Shown: positions 1-6,776, counted from the first letter of the stretch. The stretch is DNA of 9,440 nt from Bacteroidales bacterium (GCA_004557315.1 SFEH01000083.1:1-9440); one strand, 5' to 3'. The notes: generated by a model not told the origin, from the sequence alone. Numbers and translations are program-made.

Positions 1-1979
1 GCAAGGTGGCTCTCTTCGCTGTAGCCTGCAATGCCACGACCTTCCTGCTGTACTTCGAGTGCAGTCTTTTCGCCCGATGCTACTTGCTGATTCACAGCCT
101 CCTGTTTCTCTGCATTGTAGAACTCGGTATTGCCGAACTCATAGAAACGCAGGCTTGTAGCGCGGTGGTTGATGTTGCGTGCGATGCTCTGGAGACCGCC
201 GAAGAGCAATGTCTGACGGAGCACGTTGAGGTCGCTCGACAGTGGATTCATCACGCGCACGAGTTTTTCGCTTGGGAATGTAGTGAGACCCTCATAGAAA
301 GCCTCGGCTGTGAGTGAGTTGCACATGATCTCTGAGTAGCCAGCACCTGTGAGCTGCTCGCTGATGAGCTGCTGGAGGTGATTGCTCTGGTCAGAAATGG
401 TCTTCTGCTGTGGACTTGTATGTACGCTCTCTGGAAGTTCCACACGGTCGTATCCATAGATGCGGAGGATATCCTCGATGACGTCACAGTCGCGATAGAC
501 ATCTACACGATAGTAAGGAATCTCGATCTTTACGCCCTCTTCATTCTCTTCGAGGATGTTCATCTCAAGCAGACCGAGAATCTGCTTCACCTTTTCGACA
601 GGGATGTTAATGCCGCTGAGGGAATTGACGCGCTTGTAAGTTAGATCGACAATGGCATTCTCCGCCTTGACTGGATAGACCTCTACAGGGTCGCCAACGA
701 TGGTGCCTCCAGCAAGTTCCTTGACGAGGAGAGCAGCACGACGCAATGCATAAGGGATATTGTTGATATCGACACCACGCTCATAGCGGAATGACGCATC
801 TGTCGAAAGCTGCTGACGACGTGCTGTCTTGCGCACCCAAGTTGGGTTGAAGCAAGCGCACTCAAGGAAGATATTCTTTGTCTCCTCGGTAGTGCCCGAC
901 TCAAGGCCGCCGAACACTCCGGCGATGCACATAGGCTCCTCGGCATTGCATATCATGAGGTCACGCTCCGAGAGCTTGTGCTCATTGCCGTCGAGAGTAA
1001 CGAAAGGAGTGCCCTCTGCGCAAGTCTTTACAACTATCTTGCTGCCCTTGATCTTGTCAGCATCGAAAGTGTGCATAGGCACGCAAGTCTCGTGGAGAAT
1101 GAAGTTGGTGATATCGACGATATTGTTGATTGGGCGCATGCCTGCTGCCTGCAGGCGCACCTTCAGCCATTCTGGTGACTCCTTGACAGTGACGCCTTCG
1201 ATAGTGATACCCGAGTAGCGAGGACAAGCTTCTGTATTCTCAACCTCAATCTGGATAGGGGCGATGCTTGTTGCTTTCTGCTTGTCTTCGGCAAGAACCT
1301 CATCGAATTTGCCGACACATGGCTTGATGAGCTCATGTGGCAGGTCGTGAGCACCAAGATATGCATTGAGGTCGCGAGCCACGCCGAAGTGTGAAGCTGC
1401 ATCAATGCGGTTAGGAGTGATATCTACAGCAATCACATAGTCGCTCTCGACATGGAAATAGTCGGCAGCGAGCATTCCGAGAGGTGTGTCTTCAGGAAGC
1501 ACCATGATGCCGCTGTGGTCGGTGCCCACACCGATTTCGTCGGAAGCACATATCATGCCGTTTGAGTTGACACCGCGCAACTTTGCCTTCTTGATAGTGA
1601 AGCTCTTGTCGCCATCATAGAGCACAGTACCGAGAGTGGCAACTATCACTTTCTGACCGGCAGCCACATTTGGTGCTCCACATACGATCTGGGCAATCAC
1701 ATGACCCTCGTCGCTGATGGTGCAGTTGTTGCCGTATGCATCTTTCACCCACTGTGCGTCGCCGAGATCGACAGTCGTGATGTGCATGTGGTCAGAGTCA
1801 GGGTGAACTTCGCAAGTCAATACATAACCTACAACAAGACCTTTGAGACCACCGCGGATTGTCTCAATCTCTTCGATGCCCTCGGTCTCAAGACCAATGG
1901 ATGTAAGGGCTGCTGAAGTCTGCTCAGGAGAGAGGTCAAACTTCAGATAATCTTTCAGCCACTTGTATGATATATTCAT
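1..1979 (-). CDS. pheT: Phenylalanyl-tRNA synthetase beta subunit, 3'-truncated by window edge
   Basis: This is the beta chain of the cytoplasmic alpha2-beta2 enzyme that charges tRNA-Phe with phenylalanine. My translation of the minus strand from the ATG at 1979 stays open for 659 codons to the window edge. It begins MNISYKWLKDYL, the usual start of bacterial PheT. In order I see an EMAP/OB-type tRNA-binding domain (about residues 42-165, with IVCGAPNV at 98-105 and the KLRGVNSNGMICASDEIG segment), the B3/B4 editing domain (about 247-420, with RPINNIVDITNF, AGVFGG and STDASFRYERGVD), the B5 domain (about 443-512, ending VIEDILRIYGYDRV) and the start of the catalytic-like core (NPLSSDLNVLRQTLLFGGL). 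Bacterial PheT is about 800 residues, so roughly 160 residues including the FDX-ACB anticodon-binding domain lie outside the window. The OB domain appears to carry an extra segment near residues 73-95. pheS is not adjacent here. Identification is secure. Confidence 0.97.
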   Translation of the reverse strand, partial: MNISYKWLKDYLKFDLSPEQTSAALTSIGLETEGIEEIETIRGGLKGLVVGYVLTCEVHPDSDHMHITTVDLGDAQWVKDAYGNNCTISDEGHVIAQIVCGAPNVAAGQKVIVATLGTVLYDGDKSFTIKKAKLRGVNSNGMICASDEIGVGTDHSGIMVLPEDTPLGMLAADYFHVESDYVIAVDITPNRIDAASHFGVARDLNAYLGAHDLPHELIKPCVGKFDEVLAEDKQKATSIAPIQIEVENTEACPRYSGITIEGVTVKESPEWLKVRLQAAGMRPINNIVDITNFILHETCVPMHTFDADKIKGSKIVVKTCAEGTPFVTLDGNEHKLSERDLMICNAEEPMCIAGVFGGLESGTTEETKNIFLECACFNPTWVRKTARRQQLSTDASFRYERGVDINNIPYALRRAALLVKELAGGTIVGDPVEVYPVKAENAIVDLTYKRVNSLSGINIPVEKVKQILGLLEMNILEENEEGVKIEIPYYRVDVYRDCDVIEDILRIYGYDRVELPESVHTSPQQKTISDQSNHLQQLISEQLTGAGYSEIMCNSLTAEAFYEGLTTFPSEKLVRVMNPLSSDLNVLRQTLLFGGLQSIARNINHRATSLRFYEFGNTEFYNAEKQEAVNQQVASGEKTALEVQQEGRGIAGYSEESHL

Positions 1980-2009
1980 AATTTATTGTAATGAGATAAT
2001 TATTAAAAA

Positions 2010-2017
2010 CAAAGTTA
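2010..2017 (-). promoter_or_regulatory. Possible proximal -7 element for pheT
   Basis: Read on the minus strand this is TAACTTTG, an exact fit to the Bacteroidetes -7 consensus TAnnTTTG, about 30 bases before the pheT ATG. No TTTG is present 19-21 bases further upstream; that space is filled by the hairpin at 2018-2057. It is therefore weaker than the element at 2058-2065, and may instead be the T-rich tail of that hairpin. Confidence 0.35.
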
Positions 2018-2057
2018 CGCGCGAATCAGACGGACGCATATCCGCATAATTCGCGCG
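2018..2057 (-). promoter_or_regulatory. GC-rich perfect inverted repeat in front of pheT
   Basis: CGCGCGAAT (2018-2026) pairs perfectly with ATTCGCGCG (2049-2057). Inside, CGGA (2031-2034) pairs with TCCG (2041-2044) across a small internal loop. The flanks are very AT-rich, so the element stands out in composition. On the minus strand it is followed by TAACTTTGTTTTTAATA, a T-rich tail. It could be a second terminator for miaB, an attenuator or 5'-UTR hairpin for pheT, or a DNA operator just downstream of the -7 element at 2058-2065. The sequence alone does not choose among these. Confidence 0.6.
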
Positions 2058-2089
2058 CAAATTTATATATAATTTTTTTAATAATGAAA
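2058..2089 (-). promoter_or_regulatory. Candidate pheT promoter (Bacteroidetes -33/-7 type)
   Basis: On the minus strand TTTC (2089-2086) is separated by 20 bases from TAAATTTG (2065-2058). This fits the Bacteroidetes sigma-ABfr pattern TTTG-N19/21-TAnnTTTG with one mismatch in the -33 box. Transcription would begin near 2050-2053, at the edge of or inside the GC-rich inverted repeat, giving a leader of about 70 bases before the pheT ATG. Confidence 0.55.
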
Positions 2090-2100
2090 TAATGATGCTT

Positions 2101-2120
2101 AAAAAGCACTAAAAGTAGTG
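2101..2120 (-). terminator. Short intrinsic terminator just after miaB
   Basis: On the minus strand CACTA, loop CTTT, TAGTG, then C and TTTTT follows one base after the miaB TAA. The 5-bp stem with a five-T tail is a minimal Rho-independent terminator. It suggests that miaB transcription ends here and pheT has its own promoter, although the short stem may leak. Confidence 0.55.
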
Positions 2121-2121
2121 A

Positions 2122-3438
2122 TTATCCTACAATTTCGCCAAGCATAGTTGCTGAAGTTGCTTCTGATACCTTCACCATTACGAAGTCTCCAGGCTTTGCA
2201 TTACCCTTTGGGAAAACGATCATTTTGTTCTGCTGGGTGCGTCCGCACATCTGCTCGCGGCTGCGCTTGCTGTAGCCTTCGACGAGTACTTCGAATGTCT
2301 TGCCGATGTCGCGGCGGTTGCTTTCGAGCGATAGTCCATTCTGTAGTGCGATGATCTCGTTGAGTCGGCGGATCTTCTCTTCCTCGGCGATGTCGTCAGG
2401 GTAGTGGCGTGAGGCAAATGTGCCAGGTCGCTCGCTGTACTTGAACATGAAGGCAGAGTCGAAACCAACCTCTCTCATCAGGCTGAGTGTCTGCTGCTGG
2501 TCTTCGAGTGTCTCTCCGCTGAATCCGCAGAACACATCGGTCGAAATGCCGCATTCAGGCATGATGCGCTTGACGGCAGCTATGCGGTCAAGATACCACT
2601 CGCGGTCGTATTTGCGGTTCATGCGCTTCAGCACAGAGCTTGATCCCGACTGTACGGGCAGATGCAGGTGCTTGCAGATGTTCTTGTGAGCTGCCATTGT
2701 CTCAAGGATCTTGTCGCTCATGTCTTCAGGATTGCTCGTAGAAAAACGAATCCTCATTTCAGGAGCAGCGTCTGCCACTATGGCGAGCAGATCAGCAAAG
2801 TCAGTCTCATTGCCATCTTCCTTGAAGAGGTAAGAATTGACATTCTGTCCTAAAAGCGTAACCTCCTTGAATCCTTTGTCTTTCAGATCGTTCAGCTCGG
2901 CAAGTATGCTATCGACGGCACGCGAGCGTTCGCGTCCTCGTGTATAAGGCACGATGCAGTAGCTGCAGAAGTTGTTGCAGCCTCGCATGATAGAGATGAA
3001 GCCCGATATTCTGTTATTGCCGATGCGAGTCGGGATGATTTCTCGGTAGGTCTCGGTGGTCGAGAGAGTCACATTGACAGCCTCCAGACCCTGTTCAGCT
3101 GCACTGATGAGGTTTGGGAGATCGAGATAAGAGTCAGGACCAGCCACAAGGTCAGCGCCATGCTTGAACAGGTCTTCCTTCACGCGTTCGGCCATGCAGC
3201 CTAATACGCCCACGATGAGCTTGCGCCCTTTGTTGTTGAGCGACTTGAAATACTGGAGACGTCCGTAAATCTTCTGCTCGGCGTTGTCGCGTATCGAGCA
3301 TGTATTCATAAATACTGCGTCAGCCTCGTCAAGATTGTTGCAGATGTCATAATCTGCCATCTTCATGATCGTTGCTACCACTTCGCTGTCTGCAACGTTC
3401 ATCTGACAACCGTATGTTTCAATGAATAATTTCTTCAT
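2122..3438 (-). CDS. miaB: tRNA-2-methylthio-N6-isopentenyladenosine(37) synthase
   Basis: MiaB is a cytoplasmic radical-SAM methylthiotransferase that converts i6A37 to ms2i6A37 in tRNAs reading UNN codons. The 438-residue product has the full family layout. The N-terminal UPF0004 domain starts MKKLFIETYGCQMN and has the three cluster-binding cysteines C11, C47 (MNTCSIR) and C81 (GVLGCMAER). The radical-SAM domain has the CxxxCxxC motif at C154, C158 and C161 within RGCNNFCSYCIVPYTRGRE. A C-terminal TRAM domain spans about 375-437. Length and the QMN motif fit MiaB rather than RimO or MtaB. A small departure is DVFCGFSGET (301-310), where the family usually has a proline in GFPGET. The ATG at 3438 is the natural start because the cysteine motif begins ten residues later. 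Its promoter may be the reverse element near 3691-3721, which would give a long leader. Identification is secure. Confidence 0.97.
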   Translation of the reverse strand: MKKLFIETYGCQMNVADSEVVATIMKMADYDICNNLDEADAVFMNTCSIRDNAEQKIYGRLQYFKSLNNKGRKLIVGVLGCMAERVKEDLFKHGADLVAGPDSYLDLPNLISAAEQGLEAVNVTLSTTETYREIIPTRIGNNRISGFISIMRGCNNFCSYCIVPYTRGRERSRAVDSILAELNDLKDKGFKEVTLLGQNVNSYLFKEDGNETDFADLLAIVADAAPEMRIRFSTSNPEDMSDKILETMAAHKNICKHLHLPVQSGSSSVLKRMNRKYDREWYLDRIAAVKRIMPECGISTDVFCGFSGETLEDQQQTLSLMREVGFDSAFMFKYSERPGTFASRHYPDDIAEEEKIRRLNEIIALQNGLSLESNRRDIGKTFEVLVEGYSKRSREQMCGRTQQNKMIVFPKGNAKPGDFVMVKVSEATSATMLGEIVG

Positions 3439-3516
3439 TGTTGGTTATGTTTGTTAATTTATGTGAAAAATTCGTAATTTCTCGACTACAAATGCTCATA
3501 ATACCGATTTTTGCAT

Positions 3517-3524
3517 TATCTTTG
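3517..3524 (+). promoter_or_regulatory. Candidate upstream forward -7 element
   Basis: TATCTTTG fits TAnnTTTG exactly and is followed by the CATCGTAAATTTATAT stretch expected around a start site near 3531. No good -33 TTTG lies 19-21 bases upstream, so support is one-sided. If used, it makes a transcript that meets an intrinsic terminator at about 3603 before reaching the CoA-transferase genes. Confidence 0.4.
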
Positions 3525-3530
3525 CATCGT

Positions 3531-3603
3531 AAATTTATATCATAGTTAAGGTTTAGGTTAATAACAGACGGTCTGCTTGTGAAAGTCGATCGTCTCTTTT
3601 TTT
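3531..3603 (+). ncRNA. Candidate short leader RNA or small RNA ending at an intrinsic terminator
   Basis: This is inferred from the exact -7 match at 3517-3524 and the terminator ending at 3603, which bracket about 73 bases with no ATG and no recognisable coding region. It could be a stand-alone small RNA or an attenuated leader of the CoA-transferase operon. I recognise no known RNA family or riboswitch in it. The boundaries are predictions. Confidence 0.3.
3566..3603 (+). terminator. Intrinsic terminator with GUGA tetraloop and seven-T tail
   Basis: AGACGGTC (3566-3573) pairs with GATCGTCT (3588-3595) over 8 bp, including one G-U pair. After one mismatch GCTT (3575-3578) pairs with AAGT (3583-3586), and the loop is GTGA, a GNRA tetraloop. 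C then TTTTTTT (3597-3603) follows. The G-U pairs form only in plus-strand RNA, which supports forward termination. No protein-coding gene lies upstream on this strand, so it must serve a short upstream transcript or act as an attenuator. Confidence 0.7.
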
Positions 3604-3606
3604 GTG

Positions 3607-3639
3607 TTTTGGAGTCTGTTTTTCCAAAAAACTCCAAAA
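3607..3639 (+). repeat. Inverted repeat between the two forward promoters
   Basis: TTTTGGAGT (3607-3615) is perfectly complementary to ACTCCAAAA (3631-3639). A second short stem TTTTT/AAAAA (3619-3623 with 3626-3630) can stack inside. It starts three bases after the T-tail of the preceding terminator. It may be an alternative RNA fold, a second terminator-like hairpin or a protein-binding site. The strand is nominal because the repeat is symmetric. Confidence 0.5.
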
Positions 3640-3654
3640 TATTCATTGAATATT
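3638..3654 (+). promoter_or_regulatory. 17-base palindrome overlapping the -33 box: candidate operator
   Basis: AATATTCA T TGAATATT is a perfect palindrome around a single central T. Its right arm overlaps the TTTG -33 box at 3653-3656 of the CoA-transferase promoter. This size, symmetry and position fit a dimeric transcription factor site that could block or recruit polymerase. The regulator is not encoded in the window and I do not recognise the motif. Confidence 0.45.
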
Positions 3655-3684
3655 TGCAAGTTTTATCTTTTTTGTATAAATTTG
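3653..3684 (+). promoter_or_regulatory. Promoter for the CoA-transferase operon
   Basis: TTTG (3653-3656), a 20-base spacer, then TAAATTTG (3677-3684) is an exact match to the Bacteroidetes -33/-7 promoter. Start of transcription is expected near 3690, giving a leader of about 50 bases with a run of eight T (3702-3709) before the ATG at 3742. No Shine-Dalgarno sequence is present, as is normal in this phylum. Confidence 0.75.
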
Positions 3685-3690
3685 CGGTTG

Positions 3691-3721
3691 CAAAAGTACT
3701 GTTTTTTTTGAAATTAAGCAA
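3691..3721 (-). promoter_or_regulatory. Candidate reverse promoter facing miaB
   Basis: On the minus strand TTG (3721-3719), a 20-base spacer and TACTTTTG (3698-3691) fit the Bacteroidetes pattern, with a CTTG in place of TTTG at -33. Its -7 element lies six bases from the forward -7 element, facing it. A transcript would run about 250 bases before miaB, passing through the inverted repeats. No better miaB promoter was found in 3439-3516. Confidence 0.35.
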
Positions 3722-3741
3722 GCAAATCACTATAAATCGCA

Positions 3742-5229
3742 ATGAAATATCCAAAAATGACGGCCGAACAGGCTGCTGATTTGATCAAAAATGGCGATAC
3801 TCTGAGTTTTAGCGGTTTTACTGCGGCAGGTACGCCACGTGTCGTTCCTGCTGCTTTGGCACAGCGTGCAGAGAAGGAACATGCCGAAGGTCGCGAGTTT
3901 ATGGTTGATCTCTTTACGGGAGCTGTAACTAACGATGGGGTCGATGATGCCTTGGCCAAAGCGCATGCGGTGAGACGCCGTATGCCTTTCAACGGCTCGT
4001 CGGTCATGCGCAATGCCATCAACTCTGGTGAGGTCAATTATTTCGACATGCACCTCAGTGTCGTTGGCCAGTATGTGCGTTATGGCTTCCTGGGTAAGGT
4101 CGATTTCTGTATCATCGAGGCTGTCGATCTCAACGACAAAGGCGAGATAGTGCTGAGTGGCGGTGTGGGTTGTGTCGATACCTATTCACAGGTTGCTGAA
4201 AAGATCATCGTCGAACTCAACAGCGCCTACAGTCCTAACATCCGTGGCATTCATGACATCTACACCCCTGCCTCACCTCCGCATCGCCGTGAGATTCCTA
4301 TCTATGAGCCTTCCGACCGCATAGGCAGTCCGGTGCTCAAGGTTAATCCTAACAAGATTGTCGCTGTTGTCGATTGCAACTATCGTTATAATGTCAAGCC
4401 ATTTACTCCGGTCGATGAGGTCACTGCCCAGCTTGGCAGAAACGTCGCACAGTTCCTTACCGACGAGTATCTCTCTGGCCGCATCCCTCCAGAGTTCCTT
4501 CCTTTGCAGAGCGGTGTGGGCAATATCAGCAATGCCATTCTCCATTCGCTTCAGGAGGCTCCCGAGATCCCTCCATTCAAGCTCTATACCGAGGTGCTTC
4601 AGGATCAGGTGGTAGAGCTCATTGACACAGGCCGATGCACATTCGCCTCTTCAGGTAGTCTGGCTTTGAGCGATGAGGTCTATGACAGGGTGATGGACAA
4701 TATCGAGTTCTACAAGCAGCATATCATCCTGCGCCCTTACGAACTGTCGAATCATCCAGAGATAGTGCGCCGACTTGGCATCATCGCCATCAATACAGCC
4801 CTCGAAGCAGATATCTTCGGCAATGTCAACTCTACTCATGTCATGGGTACAAAGATGATGAATGGTGTGGGTGGTGCAGCTGACTTTGCCCGCAATGCCT
4901 ATATATCTGTGTTCATCTGCCCAAGTGTGGCTAAGGGTGGCAACATCAGTGCCATTGTGCCTTATGTCTCACACGTCGATAGTTCGGAACACAGTGTCAT
5001 GATTCTCGTCACCGAACAGGGTGTTGCCGACTTGCGTGGCAAGAACCCTCGCCAGCGTGCAGAGGCCATCATCGAGAATTGTGCTCATCCTTCTTATCGT
5101 CCGCTCCTGCGCGAGTATCTGCATCTGATGGATGGCACGGCAGGTCATACTCCAATGTCATTGAGCAAGGCTTTCTCGTTCCACGAGGAGTTCATGAAGA
5201 GCGGAGATATGCACAATGTCAAGTATTGA
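3742..5229 (+). CDS. Acetyl-CoA hydrolase/transferase family protein (acyl-CoA:carboxylate CoA-transferase), copy 1
   Basis: This 495-residue cytoplasmic enzyme belongs to the Cat1/Ach1/AarC family, in which CoA is moved between an acyl-CoA and acetate or succinate through a glutamyl-CoA thioester. Family hallmarks are visible: FLPLQSGVGNISNA (252-265), the TEVLQD segment whose Glu284 corresponds to the catalytic glutamate, GNVNSTHVMGTKMMNGVGG (360-378), and the C-terminal VTEQGVADLRGK (423-434). Length matches the family (about 495-500). The start is set by alignment with the downstream copy, which begins at the same residue. It is preceded by a strong promoter and followed after 42 bases by its paralogue, so the two are probably co-transcribed. 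In anaerobic Bacteroidales, enzymes of this family act in acetate, propionate, butyrate or succinate fermentation. The exact substrate pair cannot be read from sequence, and annotation as a simple hydrolase is probably misleading. Confidence 0.92.
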   Translation: MKYPKMTAEQAADLIKNGDTLSFSGFTAAGTPRVVPAALAQRAEKEHAEGREFMVDLFTGAVTNDGVDDALAKAHAVRRRMPFNGSSVMRNAINSGEVNYFDMHLSVVGQYVRYGFLGKVDFCIIEAVDLNDKGEIVLSGGVGCVDTYSQVAEKIIVELNSAYSPNIRGIHDIYTPASPPHRREIPIYEPSDRIGSPVLKVNPNKIVAVVDCNYRYNVKPFTPVDEVTAQLGRNVAQFLTDEYLSGRIPPEFLPLQSGVGNISNAILHSLQEAPEIPPFKLYTEVLQDQVVELIDTGRCTFASSGSLALSDEVYDRVMDNIEFYKQHIILRPYELSNHPEIVRRLGIIAINTALEADIFGNVNSTHVMGTKMMNGVGGAADFARNAYISVFICPSVAKGGNISAIVPYVSHVDSSEHSVMILVTEQGVADLRGKNPRQRAEAIIENCAHPSYRPLLREYLHLMDGTAGHTPMSLSKAFSFHEEFMKSGDMHNVKY

Positions 5230-5271
5230 ACACGTCAAAAATAAAGAATAACTACTACAAAGAATGCTAAG

Positions 5272-6762
5272 ATGAATTATCCAGTAATGACGGCAGCCGA
5301 GGCTGCTCGTCTCATCAGCAACAACGACACCATCGGCATTGGAGGATTCTCGTCGGTCGGTGTGCCAAAGGCAGTGCCAGCAGAGTTGGCAAAGTATGCA
5401 ATTGAAGAGCATGAAGCTGGTCGTGAGTTCAAGATTGGGCTGATCACGGGTGGCGCTACAGGTCCATCGATCGACACCGACCTCGCCCTTGCTCATGCAG
5501 TCAAGTTCCGCACTCCTTTCCAGAGCAACAAGGACATGCGCAATGCCATCAACTCTGGCGAAATCCAGTATTTCGACTGTCACCTCTCTATGATCGGACA
5601 GGATGTACACTATGGTTTCCTTGGCAAGCTCGACTATGCCATTGTCGAAGCATCAGAGATCACTCCCGAGGGCAACCTTATTCTCTCAACTTCGGTGGGT
5701 ATCAGCCCTACGCTGCTCAAGATGGCCGATAAGATTATCATCGAGTTGAATGCAGCACATGCAGGCAAGCTTACTGGTATGCACGATATCTATATTCCTG
5801 AGATTCCGCCTTATCGCAAGCCATTCATGATATCTTCTCCTGGCGACCGTATCGGTACCATCTATGCCGAGGTCGATCCTAAGAAGGTGGTGGCAGTGGT
5901 CGAGACCAACATGAGCGATAAGCAGGCGGGTTTCACTCCATTGAACGACGAGACTCGTGCAATTGGTGCTCATGTTTCCAACTTCCTTGTCAATGAGCTG
6001 AAGCGTGGAGGTATTCCTAAGGAGTTCCTTCCTCTCCAGAGTGGTGTGGGCAATATTGCCAATGCCGTCATCGGTGCTCTTGGCGACAATCCCGATGTGC
6101 CGGCCTTCTCGATGTTCACCGAGGTGATCCAGAATTCTGTCATCGACCTTATGCTCAACGGCCGATGCAATTATGTCACAGGTTCGTCTCTCTCATTGAC
6201 CGACGATGCTCTTGAGACCATGTATGCCAATATGGATGTCTTCGGCAAGCGCGTGCTGCTCCGCTCACAGGAAATCACCAACCATCCTGAGTGCATCCGT
6301 CGTCTTGGTATCATAGCTCTCAACACTGCACTCGAGGCCGACATCTTCGGTAATGTCAACTCGACACATGTCTCTGGCACAAAGATGATGAACGGTATCG
6401 GTGGATCAGCCGACTTCGCCCGCAACGCTTTCATCAGTATTTTCACGACACCTTCGACTGCTAAGGGCGGCATGATCTCGTCGATTGTTCCTATGGTCAC
6501 CCACACTGACTCTTCAGAACATTCTGTACGTGTGCTCGTCACCGAGCAGGGTGTTGCCGATCTTCGTGGCAAGTCGCCAAGCCAGCGTGCCCGTCTCATC
6601 ATCGAGAATTGCGCACATCCAGACTACAAGCAGTTGCTTTGGGACTATCTCCGTCTCTCAGAAGGCAAGGGCTTGCATACTCCTCATTCACTCCAGAATG
6701 CGTTCCGCATGCATCTTGAATTTGCTGAGAGTGGCGACATGCGCAATACCAAGTTCATCTAA
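5272..6762 (+). CDS. Acetyl-CoA hydrolase/transferase family protein (acyl-CoA:carboxylate CoA-transferase), copy 2
   Basis: This is a second member of the same family, 496 residues, aligning with copy 1 from the first methionine to residue 495 without a gap that I can see, at roughly 60% identity by eye. Key segments are all present: FLPLQSGVGNIANA (252-265), TEVIQN with Glu284 in the catalytic position, GNVNSTHVSGTKMMNGIGG (360-378) and VTEQGVADLRGK (423-434). Differences fall near the active-site segment (FSMFTEVIQNSVIDL against FKLYTEVLQDQVVEL) and in the first 30 residues, so the two may prefer different acyl groups. The ATG at 5272 follows an A-rich 42-base gap without a promoter match, which suggests one transcript with copy 1. 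A hairpin follows 14 bases after the stop. The paired enzymes could work as a heteromer or as isozymes; sequence does not decide. Confidence 0.92.
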   Translation: MNYPVMTAAEAARLISNNDTIGIGGFSSVGVPKAVPAELAKYAIEEHEAGREFKIGLITGGATGPSIDTDLALAHAVKFRTPFQSNKDMRNAINSGEIQYFDCHLSMIGQDVHYGFLGKLDYAIVEASEITPEGNLILSTSVGISPTLLKMADKIIIELNAAHAGKLTGMHDIYIPEIPPYRKPFMISSPGDRIGTIYAEVDPKKVVAVVETNMSDKQAGFTPLNDETRAIGAHVSNFLVNELKRGGIPKEFLPLQSGVGNIANAVIGALGDNPDVPAFSMFTEVIQNSVIDLMLNGRCNYVTGSSLSLTDDALETMYANMDVFGKRVLLRSQEITNHPECIRRLGIIALNTALEADIFGNVNSTHVSGTKMMNGIGGSADFARNAFISIFTTPSTAKGGMISSIVPMVTHTDSSEHSVRVLVTEQGVADLRGKSPSQRARLIIENCAHPDYKQLLWDYLRLSEGKGLHTPHSLQNAFRMHLEFAESGDMRNTKFI

Positions 6763-6776
6763 ACCTGAACATCTTG

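Noticed and set aside
829..1218. Plus-strand open frame of 129 codons inside pheT
   Set aside because: It is a shadow of the conserved pheT reading frame on the opposite strand and shows no family resemblance.
3702..3709. Run of eight T before the CoA-transferase start as a terminator or slippage site
   Set aside because: No stable stem directly precedes it except the short TTTGC/GCAAA at the promoter, and it lies in untranslated leader, so slippage would have no coding effect.
3419..3754. Minus-strand open frame of 111 codons spanning the gap upstream of miaB
   Set aside because: It covers AT-rich regulatory DNA and overlaps the first codons of miaB in another frame; its composition is not protein-like.
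3579..3779. Open frame from a GTG within the CoA-transferase leader, 66 codons
   Set aside because: It runs through the terminator tail, both inverted repeats and the promoter, has low-complexity Phe/Leu/Lys content and overlaps the real gene start out of frame.
5158..5610. Minus-strand open frame of 150 codons across the junction of the two CoA-transferase genes
   Set aside because: It lies opposite conserved coding sequence and similar shadows occur across the same gene pair, as expected from codon bias.
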